From: Caulobacter sp. S45
GTDB lineage: Bacteria > Pseudomonadota > Alphaproteobacteria > Caulobacterales > Caulobacteraceae
NCBI RefSeq assembly: GCF_009765965.1
Contig: NZ_LMUL01000014.1
Location: 1,226,337-1,290,336 of the forward strand
Direction: 5' to 3'
Length of the DNA: 64,000 nucleotides
Part shown: one piece after another, positions 9,306-18,400 of the stretch
Layout of the letters: every line of letters begins with the position of its first letter
How positions within the stretch are numbered: position 1 is the stretch's first letter
The notes under the pieces: generated by a model
What the model was told of the DNA's origin: nothing
Database searches by the model: none
The model's input: only the letters and a program-made list of their open reading frames with translations
Position numbers and translations under genes: made by a program

Positions 9306-11993
9306 ATGGATTCAGCGGCGCGAATTGGCGATTCCCGCTTTAGCCCGCCGCAGCAGCACGTGCACCTGATCCAACGTCCCGCGCTCACGGGCGCGCTGGA
9401 AGAGGGGCTGCACCGTCGCCTGGTCCTGGTCCAGGCGCCCGCCGGCTATGGCAAGAGCACCCTGCTCGCCCAATGGCGAGACAGCATGGCCGCTCGCGGC
9501 GTGCGGGCGGTGTGGCTGACCCTGGATGAAGACTGCGGGGCGGCCGCCGAGTTTCTGGCCGCCGTCATCCTGGCCGCCGCCTTCGCCGGCGTTCGGGTCG
9601 AAGCCCTGGAAGTCACGAGGCTTCAGTCGGCCGAAGCGCCGAATCTGCGTTCCACCCTGACCGCCCTCTTGGCTGAGCTCGACCGCGACCGGACGCCGGT
9701 GGTGTTCATCCTCGACGATTATCATCTCGCCCAAAACAGCCAGACGGACGCGCTGCTCGACCTGTTCGTCCGCCGGATGCCGGAGAGCGTGCATCTGGTG
9801 CTGGCCAGCCGTTCGCGACCGGGGCTGGCGCTGCCGCAGTTGCGCGCCCAGGGCCAGATCCGCGAGGTGGGGTCCGAACAGCTGCGCTTTTCACTAAACG
9901 AAGCTTTCGATCTGCTCCGCGAAGACCTGCCCGATGAGGAGATCGTCGATCTCACCGCGCGCCTGGAGGGATGGCCCATCGCCCTCCAACTGGCGGCCGT
10001 CTGGGTGCGTAATCACGGCGGTGGCGCGGGCCTGCTCCAGGCTTTCTCCGGCTCCGTAGACGACATGGGCGACTACCTGGCCACCCAGGTGCTCGCGCAG
10101 CTGCCGGTTCACCTGCAGACATTTCTGCTGGAGACCTCGATCTTCGACCGCTTCAACAGTAGCGCCGCCGACGCGGCGCGAGGCGCCATGGACTCGGCGT
10201 TGATGATGGAGGAGTTGCGGCGCTTCAATATCATTCTCATTCCAGTGGACAAGGCGCGCACCTGGTGGCGGCATCATAATCTGATGGCCGAATTCCTCGC
10301 GTCTCGGCGCGGCCAGCTCGGGGCGGCGAGACTTGTGCAGATGCACGAGGGCGCCTCGGCCTGGTTCGAGACCGAGGGTTCGCTGCTTGACGCCGTCCGC
10401 CATGCCCGCGCCGCCCAGGACCGCAAGCGGATGGTCGCTCTGATCGAAGACGCCGGCTGCGTGCGCCTGTGTCTCGAGGAAGGTTTCTCGCGCGCCCGCG
10501 CCCTCTTCGCCCTCCTGACCCCTGCGGAAATCGAAGCCTCCGCCCGTCTGCGCCTGGTCGACGCCCTTGCGCTTTTCCAGGCCGGCAAATTTCCAGCCGG
10601 CGACCGCAAGCTCGAGCAGGTGCGGCGCATGGTGAAAGACGGGGCGCTGAGCGACGAGGGGCTTAGGAGCGATCTCCTGGTGGTCGAGGCGCTTCGCGCC
10701 ACCTACAGCGATGAGCTCCTGTCCGCTGAGAAGCAGGAGGCGTTGGAGGCGCTGTGCTCACGCAGCCTGGACACCGACCCTTGGTTCAGCGCCATTGTGA
10801 ATAACCTCCAGTGCGTGATCGACCTGCGTAGAGGTGAAATCGAGTCCGCCAAGCTCTGCGGGCAGAAAGCGTTAGGATACTTCCGCGAGGCCCTTAATCC
10901 GTACGGGTGTGTTTTCATGCACATACACCTGGGATCCATCGCCATAGTGGAAGAGCGGTTGTCGGAGGCAAGCAATCATTTGCACACGGCCGAGGAACTG
11001 GTCTTCGATCACTTCCGTGGCAACGTTTCCTTGCCCTCCATCGTCCAGACCCTGATGGCTCAAATAGCCTATGCACGAAACAACCTCACCCGGGCGGCCG
11101 ATCTGCTTACCGAGAACTTGACGACTATCTCGACATCGGAGGGATGGTCCGAGCTCTATGCGAGCGGCTACAGTACATCGGCCCTGCTTTGGCTAGCCCG
11201 AGGTGATGACGAAGCCGCCGAGGCCACCTTCGTCACAGCGACCGAACTCCTGCACTCAAGGGCGTTGCCGCAGCTGAACCTGTTCCTGACGGCTTGCCGC
11301 GCAAACCTCCTGGGCCGGACCGGCCGGGTTGCCGATGCTGGCGCCCTTTTGGCCGAGGTCGAAGCCGGCCTGGTGACTGGCCTCGCCGCCAACTGGGCGG
11401 TGCGGGACGAGCATGCCATCACCAGGGCGCGCCTGAACATCATGGAGGGCCTGCCGGACCAGGCTCTGAAGGGACTCGAGAGTGTGGTCGGTGAAGCACG
11501 CCGGCAGGGCAGAATCCGTTCGGAGCTGCGCGCCGAGACGCTGAGGGTCCTGGCCCTGGCCGCCCAGGGCCAGGACGAGGCCGCCGCGCAGACCCTGCTT
11601 GGCCTCGTCGAACGCACCCGCGGCGAAGGCGAGCGGCGCATGTTCATCGACGAGGGCCCGGCCATGGCCGAACGGCTGCGCGATCTCGTCCGCCGGCGCA
11701 GCGTGGCGCACCTCTCCCCCGCGACGCTTGAACACGTCGCCGATCTGCTGAGCGGCTTTGGAGAGCTGACACCCGGCGATGCGAAGACCCGCCTTCTCGC
11801 CACCCTGACCCCGCGCGAGCACGAGATTCTGCGCGAGCTGGTCCGTGGCGGCTCCAACAAGGTGATCGCCCGGGCGATCGACCTCAACGAGAACGCCGTG
11901 AAGTTCCACTTGAAGAACATCTTCCGCAAGCTGGGGGTCGCCGGCCGAGGCATGGCCGTGACCATGGCTGAAAAGCTCGACCTCCTGAGCTGA
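9306..11993 (+). CDS. MalT-type (LAL) LuxR-family transcriptional regulator
   Basis: A large STAND ATPase regulator of about 895 residues. The Walker A motif APAGYGKST is at residues 44-52 and Walker B VVFILDDYH near 140. A long helical repeat (TPR-like) middle follows. A C-terminal LuxR/GerE domain is within the last 65 residues (LTPREHEILRELVRGGSNKVIARAIDLNENAVKFHLKNIFRKLG). Such proteins bind an inducer, exchange ADP for ATP, oligomerise and activate promoters, as MalT does. I chose the ATG at 9306 because family similarity (FSPPQQHVHLIQRP) starts just after it; the frame is open to 9204. It is divergent from the racemase and TonB receptor genes and probably activates them. The inducer is unknown. 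Confidence 0.88.
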   Translation: MDSAARIGDSRFSPPQQHVHLIQRPALTGALEEGLHRRLVLVQAPAGYGKSTLLAQWRDSMAARGVRAVWLTLDEDCGAAAEFLAAVILAAAFAGVRVEALEVTRLQSAEAPNLRSTLTALLAELDRDRTPVVFILDDYHLAQNSQTDALLDLFVRRMPESVHLVLASRSRPGLALPQLRAQGQIREVGSEQLRFSLNEAFDLLREDLPDEEIVDLTARLEGWPIALQLAAVWVRNHGGGAGLLQAFSGSVDDMGDYLATQVLAQLPVHLQTFLLETSIFDRFNSSAADAARGAMDSALMMEELRRFNIILIPVDKARTWWRHHNLMAEFLASRRGQLGAARLVQMHEGASAWFETEGSLLDAVRHARAAQDRKRMVALIEDAGCVRLCLEEGFSRARALFALLTPAEIEASARLRLVDALALFQAGKFPAGDRKLEQVRRMVKDGALSDEGLRSDLLVVEALRATYSDELLSAEKQEALEALCSRSLDTDPWFSAIVNNLQCVIDLRRGEIESAKLCGQKALGYFREALNPYGCVFMHIHLGSIAIVEERLSEASNHLHTAEELVFDHFRGNVSLPSIVQTLMAQIAYARNNLTRAADLLTENLTTISTSEGWSELYASGYSTSALLWLARGDDEAAEATFVTATELLHSRALPQLNLFLTACRANLLGRTGRVADAGALLAEVEAGLVTGLAANWAVRDEHAITRARLNIMEGLPDQALKGLESVVGEARRQGRIRSELRAETLRVLALAAQGQDEAAAQTLLGLVERTRGEGERRMFIDEGPAMAERLRDLVRRRSVAHLSPATLEHVADLLSGFGELTPGDAKTRLLATLTPREHEILRELVRGGSNKVIARAIDLNENAVKFHLKNIFRKLGVAGRGMAVTMAEKLDLLS

Positions 11994-12038
11994 TCAGGCG
12001 ACGATCGAGGACAGATTTTCAGAGACGGCAAGGCGCCG

Positions 12039-12293
12039 TCACATTTGACCCTTCTCGCATTTGAGGACGAATTTTTGGCTTGGCTTGCCGTGCAAGCCCT
12101 TCGCGCGAGCCTCCTTGGAGCATTCCAACACCTTGGCCGCTGCAGCCTTGTTCGCCAGCTTCGGCGCCGCCTCCGCCGCTGGCTGAGCCGTCGCGGCCAT
12201 CGGCGCGAGAGCGACTGGGGCGAACGCGACCGACGTCGCGACGCCGATCATGGCAAGTTTGCTCAACGAAACTGAGATGATTGTTCGGCTCAT
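12039..12293 (-). CDS. PsiF-like small secreted protein
   Basis: An 84-residue precursor. The signal peptide covers about residues 1-37, ending in APMAATAQ. The mature part holds one PsiF-type repeat, CSKEARAKGLHGKPSQKFVLKCEKG, with the two conserved cysteines 21 residues apart that should form a disulphide in the periplasm. PsiF is named from a phosphate-starvation-inducible E. coli protein and has no established biochemical role. Its signal peptide is closely similar, in protein and DNA, to that of the small protein at 13510-13767. It follows the acyltransferase gene on the same strand with about 20 bases between. Confidence 0.72.
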   Translation of the reverse strand: MSRTIISVSLSKLAMIGVATSVAFAPVALAPMAATAQPAAEAAPKLANKAAAAKVLECSKEARAKGLHGKPSQKFVLKCEKGQM

Positions 12294-12312
12294 GGTTGTC
12301 TCTTTCTAGTGG

Positions 12313-13509
12313 TCAGGCGGCCGTGGTCACAGCTTCGGCCTGGGCGGGAATAGAAGTCCGCCGGCGCCCATCAGAGAGCGCGTTGAAGAAAAGCCGCGCC
12401 GGCTCTTCGATAAAACGATAGGTCAGGGTCGCGCCCGCGATTGTCATGGCCACGCACACAAGGCCTGCAGCGTCCATCGCCCACGGACCGCCGAGGTTGA
12501 GCAGGTCGGAGCCGTCTACCGAGACGCTCCCCGGCTGCCCGAGGTGGCTGGCGATCGTCTGGACGACTGCCCCCATGCCCAGCAGATAGAGCGAGTGGGT
12601 CAGATAAACCGAATAGGAGACGGTCCCCAAGCCGATGCAGGCGCGGTGGCGCAGCAGCGCGCTGATCGGCCCGGACTCGAAGGCGAAGATCAGCACGACG
12701 GCGCAGAACAGCGGCGACGCGTAGGGCGCGGGAAACCTCTCGCCGAAACCGAACTCCAGAACCACCACAGCCACGGCGAGGCACTCCGACGCCAGGCCGG
12801 GGCGCCACTGGGTCTGCTTGATCCGCAGATAGGCGCCGTAGACAAAGGTTCCCGCGACGAAGCCGAACACCGATTGCGCCACATCCGTAAAGGCGGCGAC
12901 CGATTCCGTGTGGAGCAGGGGGGCGTTGATCTGCCTGGCGATCATGACGTAGCCCCCGGCGATCAGCATGATTGCGGCCGAAACCCAGACCGAGCGTCGC
13001 CCCAGCCAGCAGACGTAGAGGCCGAACGCAAGATTGATCCAAAGTTCGACACTGATGCTCCAAGCCGGATAGTTCCAGGTCAGGGCCAGAGAGCCGAACC
13101 CCTGGAGCAGCGCGATGCTCGCCAGCAGGCCAGGGATGCTGTGGTCGTCGACGAAGGCGTCCTGTTGATGGGCCAGCGCCCACAGCTCTATGAGGACATA
13201 GGCCGCCAGCACGGCGGCGTGCAGCGGATAGAGCCGGCCGAACCGCCGGATGGAGAACCGGCGTAGCTGCGCGCCGGTTCGGAGCCTATGGCCGTAGGCG
13301 CTGGCGATCACGAAACCGCTCAGCACGAAAAAGAAGTCGACGGCGTGGAACGCGTTCCTGACCACCGACCAGCCATGGAAATGGGTCAGCGCGTCCATGT
13401 GATAGAATACGACGGCCACGGCGCAGAAGCCTCGGCAGGCGTCGAGCGCGCTGAATCTTTCCTTGGTGGGCGTCATCGCGGGCGCCGCGTCGCGGGTCTC
13501 GTCCAGCAC
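12313..13509 (-). CDS. Acyltransferase 3 family membrane protein
   Basis: A 398-residue OafA/NodX-type inner-membrane O-acyltransferase with about ten membrane segments. The start of the domain is textbook: RFSALDACRGFCAVAVVFYHMDAL, with the catalytic-type Arg and His in helix 1, then FFFVLSGFVIASAYGHR and the RFSIRRFGRLYPLHA loop. These enzymes transfer acetyl or other acyl groups to sugars of surface polysaccharides, lipids or antibiotics. The acceptor is unknown here. The frame begins with a GTG at 13509 that directly abuts the TAA of the upstream small gene (TAAGTG), so translation is probably coupled; an ATG eleven codons later is an alternative start. It forms an operon with the genes on either side. 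Confidence 0.87.
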   Translation of the reverse strand: MLDETRDAAPAMTPTKERFSALDACRGFCAVAVVFYHMDALTHFHGWSVVRNAFHAVDFFFVLSGFVIASAYGHRLRTGAQLRRFSIRRFGRLYPLHAAVLAAYVLIELWALAHQQDAFVDDHSIPGLLASIALLQGFGSLALTWNYPAWSISVELWINLAFGLYVCWLGRRSVWVSAAIMLIAGGYVMIARQINAPLLHTESVAAFTDVAQSVFGFVAGTFVYGAYLRIKQTQWRPGLASECLAVAVVVLEFGFGERFPAPYASPLFCAVVLIFAFESGPISALLRHRACIGLGTVSYSVYLTHSLYLLGMGAVVQTIASHLGQPGSVSVDGSDLLNLGGPWAMDAAGLVCVAMTIAGATLTYRFIEEPARLFFNALSDGRRRTSIPAQAEAVTTAA

Positions 13510-13767
13510 TTACTTTTCGTGCTTCGACTTCACCTTCGTATGCTTCGTCGTGTGCTTCTTGGCCTTTGCCTTTATCGCCGGGCCCACTGCGCTCACCATC
13601 GGGTTGCCACGGGCCGGCCTGATCAACTGCCCGGAAATTCCCGGCGAGGGGCGACCCGTAGTGTCCGCTGGCAATGCGGTTTGGGCCATCGCGGCCATTG
13701 GTGCGAGAACGATCGAGGTGAACGCGACCGACGTGGCGATGCCGATCACCGTGAATGTCTTCAACAT
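13510..13767 (-). CDS. Small secreted basic protein
   Basis: An 85-residue precursor with a signal peptide (residues about 1-29, ending APMAAMAQ), a Pro/Gly-containing middle and a Lys/His-rich tail (KAKAKKHTTKHTKVKSKHEK). No domain is recognised. The tail would bind acidic polymers such as LPS, nucleic acid or polysaccharide, but this is inference. The signal peptide matches that of the PsiF-like protein on the other side of the acyltransferase gene, at both protein and nucleotide level. Its stop codon abuts the acyltransferase start, indicating co-transcription. Confidence 0.65.
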   Translation of the reverse strand: MLKTFTVIGIATSVAFTSIVLAPMAAMAQTALPADTTGRPSPGISGQLIRPARGNPMVSAVGPAIKAKAKKHTTKHTKVKSKHEK

Positions 13768-13973
13768 GACAGGGAGCTCTTCTGAAGCTCGGCCGCTGGT
13801 GGCCGGGGCGATGCAAGAGGGATTTCAGTATAGTGTCAGTCGTGCCGAAGACATCGCGCCGCTAACAGCGGTGCGGTCGGCGGGGGTCGCGCTCGGCTGC
13901 CGACTTCGGGGCGTCAATCGGCGTGCGATAACGCCCCGCTATCGGCATTCAAGAGAGGGTGGAAATAGGCTGT

Positions 13974-14411
13974 TTAGTGCGGTTGCGGGGGATTGGTGCA
14001 GTGGAAGTAGCTGGTTTTAGCGTCCCGCATGGCGGTGACGTTGACGATACCGAGGCCCGCTCCGTTGGGGATCGTCAGGGCGACGTAGTTGATGCCGTCC
14101 TGAGGCCGCTGCTTGACGGAATCAACCGCTTCGTCCTGCAAGACTTGGCGACCGCCGCCCATTTTGAGTTGCCCCTCCGCTCCCGCCATGGCCCAGTTAC
14201 GGCTGGTTTCGTTGACCAGCTGACACTGTGCGGCGTCATCCGGCAATTTGTACCCCACGTTGAGGACATTGCCATTGCCCAGCGGCGCCGATTGCACAAC
14301 GCTCTCCATGAAGGGGTTTTGGTTCATGGTGTAGCTGCAAGCCGAAAGCAGCGGCATCAGCAGAACGGCGGCGAAAAGGCGAGCTTGGGTGATCTTGAAA
14401 GTATATGACAC
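13974..14411 (-). CDS. Putative lipoprotein of unknown function
   Basis: A 145-residue protein with a lipoprotein signal peptide. The lipobox LLSAC places the lipidated cysteine at residue 25. The mature domain (about 120 residues) has two further cysteines, at AAQCQLVNETS and YFHCTNPP, and Gly/Val-rich segments suggestive of a beta fold. No family is recognised. It is followed about 200 bases later by the small basic protein gene and preceded by the ricin-like gene on the same strand, so the three may be one surface-related group. Confidence 0.65.
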   Translation of the reverse strand: MSYTFKITQARLFAAVLLMPLLSACSYTMNQNPFMESVVQSAPLGNGNVLNVGYKLPDDAAQCQLVNETSRNWAMAGAEGQLKMGGGRQVLQDEAVDSVKQRPQDGINYVALTIPNGAGLGIVNVTAMRDAKTSYFHCTNPPQPH

Positions 14412-14456
14412 GTTGCCGAACTCCGTTTAAGGGCGAATTATCGAATATTTCCGCCG

Positions 14457-14948
14457 TTATTGGTGGATGACCCAGATTTGACCCGGATAGTTGTGGCAAG
14501 CGTTCATATTCAATTCGGTGGTGTCCGTGTTCGGGCGAATTCCCAGGCAGACGCCGGGCCCCAGGAGCTGGCTGGTGACCGTGTAGGTGTCGGGCTGGTC
14601 CGTGGGCGTGAGCATCCATTGTTGGTTCTTCACGCTGGCGCACGACGCCATTTTCACGGTGCTGGTGTCCGCCGCGGCCACGCCCAGGCAAACGCCGGGA
14701 CCCGTGCGCTGGCTCTGAAGGCGAACGAAGCCATGTCCGTTGGCAGGGCCGGTCGCCCAGTTTTCGGCCGGGTAGCCGGCGCACTTGGCCATGAACGGAT
14801 GGCTGAGATCGGTTTCCTTCACGCCCATGCACTTATCCGGCGCCGAGGTGGAGTTATAGATATGGTTCGAATAGGTCTGAGCCTGCACTGTCGGCGCCAA
14901 GGCCAGAGCGCCGGCGAGCGAGACAAGCGGAATAAGCAGTTTGGTCAT
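14457..14948 (-). CDS. Secreted ricin-type beta-trefoil lectin-like protein
   Basis: A 163-residue secreted protein. The signal peptide is about residues 1-23, ending TVQAQ. The remainder has repeated beta-trefoil units: DKCMGV...MAKCAGYPAENWATGP, GVCLGV...KMASCASVKNQQWMLTP and GVCLGI...NMNACHNYPGQIWVIHQ. The repeated C-L-G-V/I, paired Cys and Q-x-W elements are the ricin B signature for carbohydrate binding. The protein is a lone lectin domain with no enzyme module. An AAGGA ribosome site before the ATG at 14948 decides this start. Its place between an acyltransferase/lipoprotein group and a TPS exoprotein suggests a cell-surface role. Confidence 0.78.
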   Translation of the reverse strand: MTKLLIPLVSLAGALALAPTVQAQTYSNHIYNSTSAPDKCMGVKETDLSHPFMAKCAGYPAENWATGPANGHGFVRLQSQRTGPGVCLGVAAADTSTVKMASCASVKNQQWMLTPTDQPDTYTVTSQLLGPGVCLGIRPNTDTTELNMNACHNYPGQIWVIHQ

Positions 14949-15481
14949 AGGAATTCCTTCAACGCCCCCCAAAGGCTGCGTTGAATGTAACCGCCTTTGC
15001 GCCTACGTCGGGGCCGTTTTAGGGTAGGGTGGAACATCGCATAGAGTAGCTCGATGTATAAATTCAGGTAGGAGCCAATTTTTACATATCTTTCAAATGC
15101 GAATTTATTGATGATATCCATAATGTTTATGAGAAGTGTGCAATACATTAGAAGGTCGCCAGCTCGAACGCCCAACCGACACAGAAATCTGAACGTGACG
15201 CGATTTTCTAAGCGAGCATCGCCTGAACGGGTTGGGACGGGGTTTTCCGGCCGAGCATGCCCCCTCCCTACCCACGACCGCGCTCACCACACGGCGCATC
15301 CGACCTGACCGGGGCCGCCCACCTACTCCACGGGGCGGTCAACCCTACTCCAAAACGCGCCCAACCTGAGCGGAAAGCGGTCTAGCTTGACCGCAACTGG
15401 GTCGCGTTTGAAGACGTCAGAAATCCCAATCGTAGTTTTAGCGCGTTCGGCGGAGGCATGCCGCCGACGTATGGGGTTCGC
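14949..15481. promoter_or_regulatory. AT-rich intergenic region upstream of tpsA
   Basis: Over 500 bases lie between the divergent ricin-like gene and tpsA. Bases about 15040-15150 are AT-rich (for example TTTTTACATATC, TTTATTGATGATATCC). The 70-bp repeat at 15323-15392 lies in the right half, about 90 bases before the tpsA start. I see no complete gene. The long minus-strand frame that crosses this region is antisense to tpsA and not credible. Confidence 0.5.
15323..15392 (+). repeat. 70-bp duplicated upstream element, copy B
   Basis: Partner of 9119-9188, same orientation and same 70-base length, with no gaps needed. CTACTCCAC and CTACTCCAA are spaced by 22 bases, followed by the shared words CCAACCT, CGGAAA and TCTA. 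It sits about 90 bases upstream of the tpsA start, comparable with copy A upstream of the MalT-type regulator, which suggests common regulation of the two transcripts. Confidence 0.6.
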
Positions 15482-18400
15482 ATGACAATTATCGGCAAAC
15501 GTCTCGGCGGGCGCGGCGCTCTGTTCTTGGCCACTTCTGTTCTCGCCCTCAGCACTGCTGCAGGTTCGGCGTGGTCGGCTCCGGTCCTGCCGACGGGTGG
15601 TGTCGTGACGGCGGGCTCGGCCAGCATCAGCTCGACCGCCTCGACCCTCACCGTCAATCAGACCTCGGCCAAGGGTGTCATCAGCTGGCAGGGTTTCTCG
15701 ATCGGCCAGGGCGGCGCGGTCCGGATCAACAACGGCTCGGGCGCGACCCTCAACCGGGTGACGGGCGCCAGCGTCTCGTCCATCGACGGCCTGCTCAGCG
15801 CCACCGGCTCGGTCTATCTGATCAATCCCAACGGGATCATCATCGGCAAGACCGGCGTGGTGAACACGGGCGGCAGCTTCGTCGCCTCTACCCTGGACGT
15901 GGCCAATTCGAGCTTCCTGGCCGGCGGCCCCCTCGGCTTCACGGGCAGCTCCACCGCCAGCGTGGTGAACCTCGGCAAGGTCGGCGCGCTCGGCGGCAAT
16001 ATCGCCCTGATCGCCACGACGGTGACCAATTCCGGCGCGCTCACCGCGGCCAACGGCACGGTCGGCCTGGCGGCGGGATCGAGCGTCACCCTGACGGACT
16101 CGGCCAACGACGACGGCGGCCTGCTGTCGGTCCAGCTCGGCGGACCCGCGAGCAGCGTCACCACCTCGGGCCTGATCCAGGCGGCGGCGGCGGAGCTTCG
16201 CGCCCAGCAAGGCAACATCTTCGCCCTGGCCGGCAATACCGGGGGCGCCATCGAGGCCACGGGCGTCGATGGCAAGGGCGGCCGGATCTGGCTGGTCAGC
16301 CAGGGCGGGACCGCAAGCATAGCCGGGACCCTGGACGCCCAGGGCGCAGGCGCAAAGCCCGGCCAGATCGAGACCTCGGGCCAGACCCTGGACATCGGCC
16401 AGGCAAGCGTGAACACCCACGGCGGGACCTGGCTGCTCGACCCCAGCGACATCACCATCACCAGCGCCAATGTCGGGACGCTGGAAGCCTCGCTGGCCAC
16501 CGGCAATGTGGTCGAGGACACCAGCACCGGCTCCGGCGGGTCGGGCAATATCACCGTCAACGCCCTGATCACCTGGTCCAGCGGCTTCGGCCTGACCCTG
16601 AACGCGGTCGGCGCCCTGGCCATCAACGCCCCGATCACCGTCGCGGGGGCGGGCCAGCTTACGCTCAACTTCAACACCGCCGCCTCGGCCACCGACGGCC
16701 TGAGCTTTGGCCTCACCTCCGCCGGCTTCGCCGGTTCGGTGAGCTATGCGGTCGGAACGGGCGAAGGCGTTTCCGGCCAGGCCCTGACCATCAACGGCCA
16801 GGCCTATAATCTGGTCTACAGCATGGCCGACCTGGCCGGGATCAGCGGCGCCTACGCCCCCGCGGGCAATACGACCGCCTACGCCCTGGCCACGCCGCTG
16901 ACCTCGACCACGACCTATACCAGCGCCGTGGTCTCCAACTTCGGCGGCACGCTGGAGGGTTTGGGCCAGACCATCACTGGCCTGACGATCGTCACGAGCA
17001 ATACAAACGCCGGCCTTATCCAAGAGCTGACCGGCGGTGGGCTGGTGCGTGACCTCGGCCTTGTCGGCGGCGAGGTTTCGGGCGCCGTAACCGTCGGCGA
17101 GCTCGTCGCGGGCAACAATGGCACGGTCGAGACGAGCTACGCCACGGGCGCGGTCTCCGGCGCCAGCAACGTCGGCGGACTAGTCGGGTTCCAGGAGGGC
17201 ACGATCAAGACAAGCTACGCCACGGGCGCGGTTTCGGGCGGTAGCACTGTAGGCGGGCTGCTCGGAATCAACGACGCTGGCTCGGTCTCAGCAAGCTACG
17301 CCACGGGTGCGGTTTCGGGCGGTAGCTCTGTAGGCGGGCTGATCGGGGAAAACGGCCTTGGCTCGGTCACCGCAAGCTACGCCACGGGCGCGGTCTCGGG
17401 AAGCGACTCTGTCGGCGGGCTAATTGGTTCTGGCTTGGGGGACCTGGTCTCGACGAGCTTCGCAACGGGCGCGGTCTCCGGCGCCAGCAACGTCGGCGGA
17501 CTGATCGGGGCCGACGATGGCGGCACGGTCTCAAGCAGCTACTGGGACACCCAGACCACGGGCCAGAGCGCCAGCGCGGACGGCGGGACGGGCCTGACGA
17601 CGGCGCAGTTTCAGAGCAATTCCGGCGGCTACATGTCCACCCTGGGCGCCGCTTTCGGCGGAGGGACGGGCGGCTTCTTTCCCTACCTCGCGACCTTCTT
17701 CCCCAACGGAGTCCAGGCGGTCGCCGGGACCTTGAGCGCGGCGCCGGCGTCCCAGGTGGGCCTGTATTCCGGCGGGGTCCTGCTGGGCCAGGGGACGACC
17801 TCGGTAGGGGCGGACGGTTCCTATTACCTGGCCGTGCCAGCGGGGACCTTCTCGACCGCCGGCCCGAACAGGGTCGGCGACAGCTTGGCGCTGCCCACCA
17901 CCGCCGGAAACGGCGTGACGGTCGCCGCCGTCAGCGCGCTCAGCTACACCGACGCGGCCCCGGTCAGCGGTGGGATCCTGCTCCTGCCAGCCTTCAGCGC
18001 CGGTACGGTCCGCGAGACCACCGGGGACTCGAGCTACGGCCAGCTGCAGACCGACCTCGCCATCACCTTCGGCGCCGGCGCAATGGCCACCCTGCAGACG
18101 GCGCTTGCGAACGCGCCTGTGACCGTGACCTCCGCCCACGCCTCGGGCTTCACCGTCGATCAAAGCCTGACCTTGGCCAACAGCCTGACCATCGCCACGA
18201 CGGCGACGGGCGCGCCGATCACCGTCAGCGCGCCGATCACCCTGACAGGCTCCAACAGCCTGACCCTGAACGCCGCCGACGCGCTGAACATCGACGCGCG
18301 GATCAATGTCACCGGCGGCGGCCAGGTCGTCCTCGGCTTCAGCACCAGCCCCACCTCGAACACCACCGGCGCCCAGACCGGCGGTCTGAGCTTCGGCCTC

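Noticed and set aside
15323-17023. 566-residue minus-strand ORF antisense to tpsA
   Set aside because: Low-complexity Gly/Arg/Ala-rich shadow created by high GC3 of tpsA; the plus-strand frame has clear TPS domain motifs.
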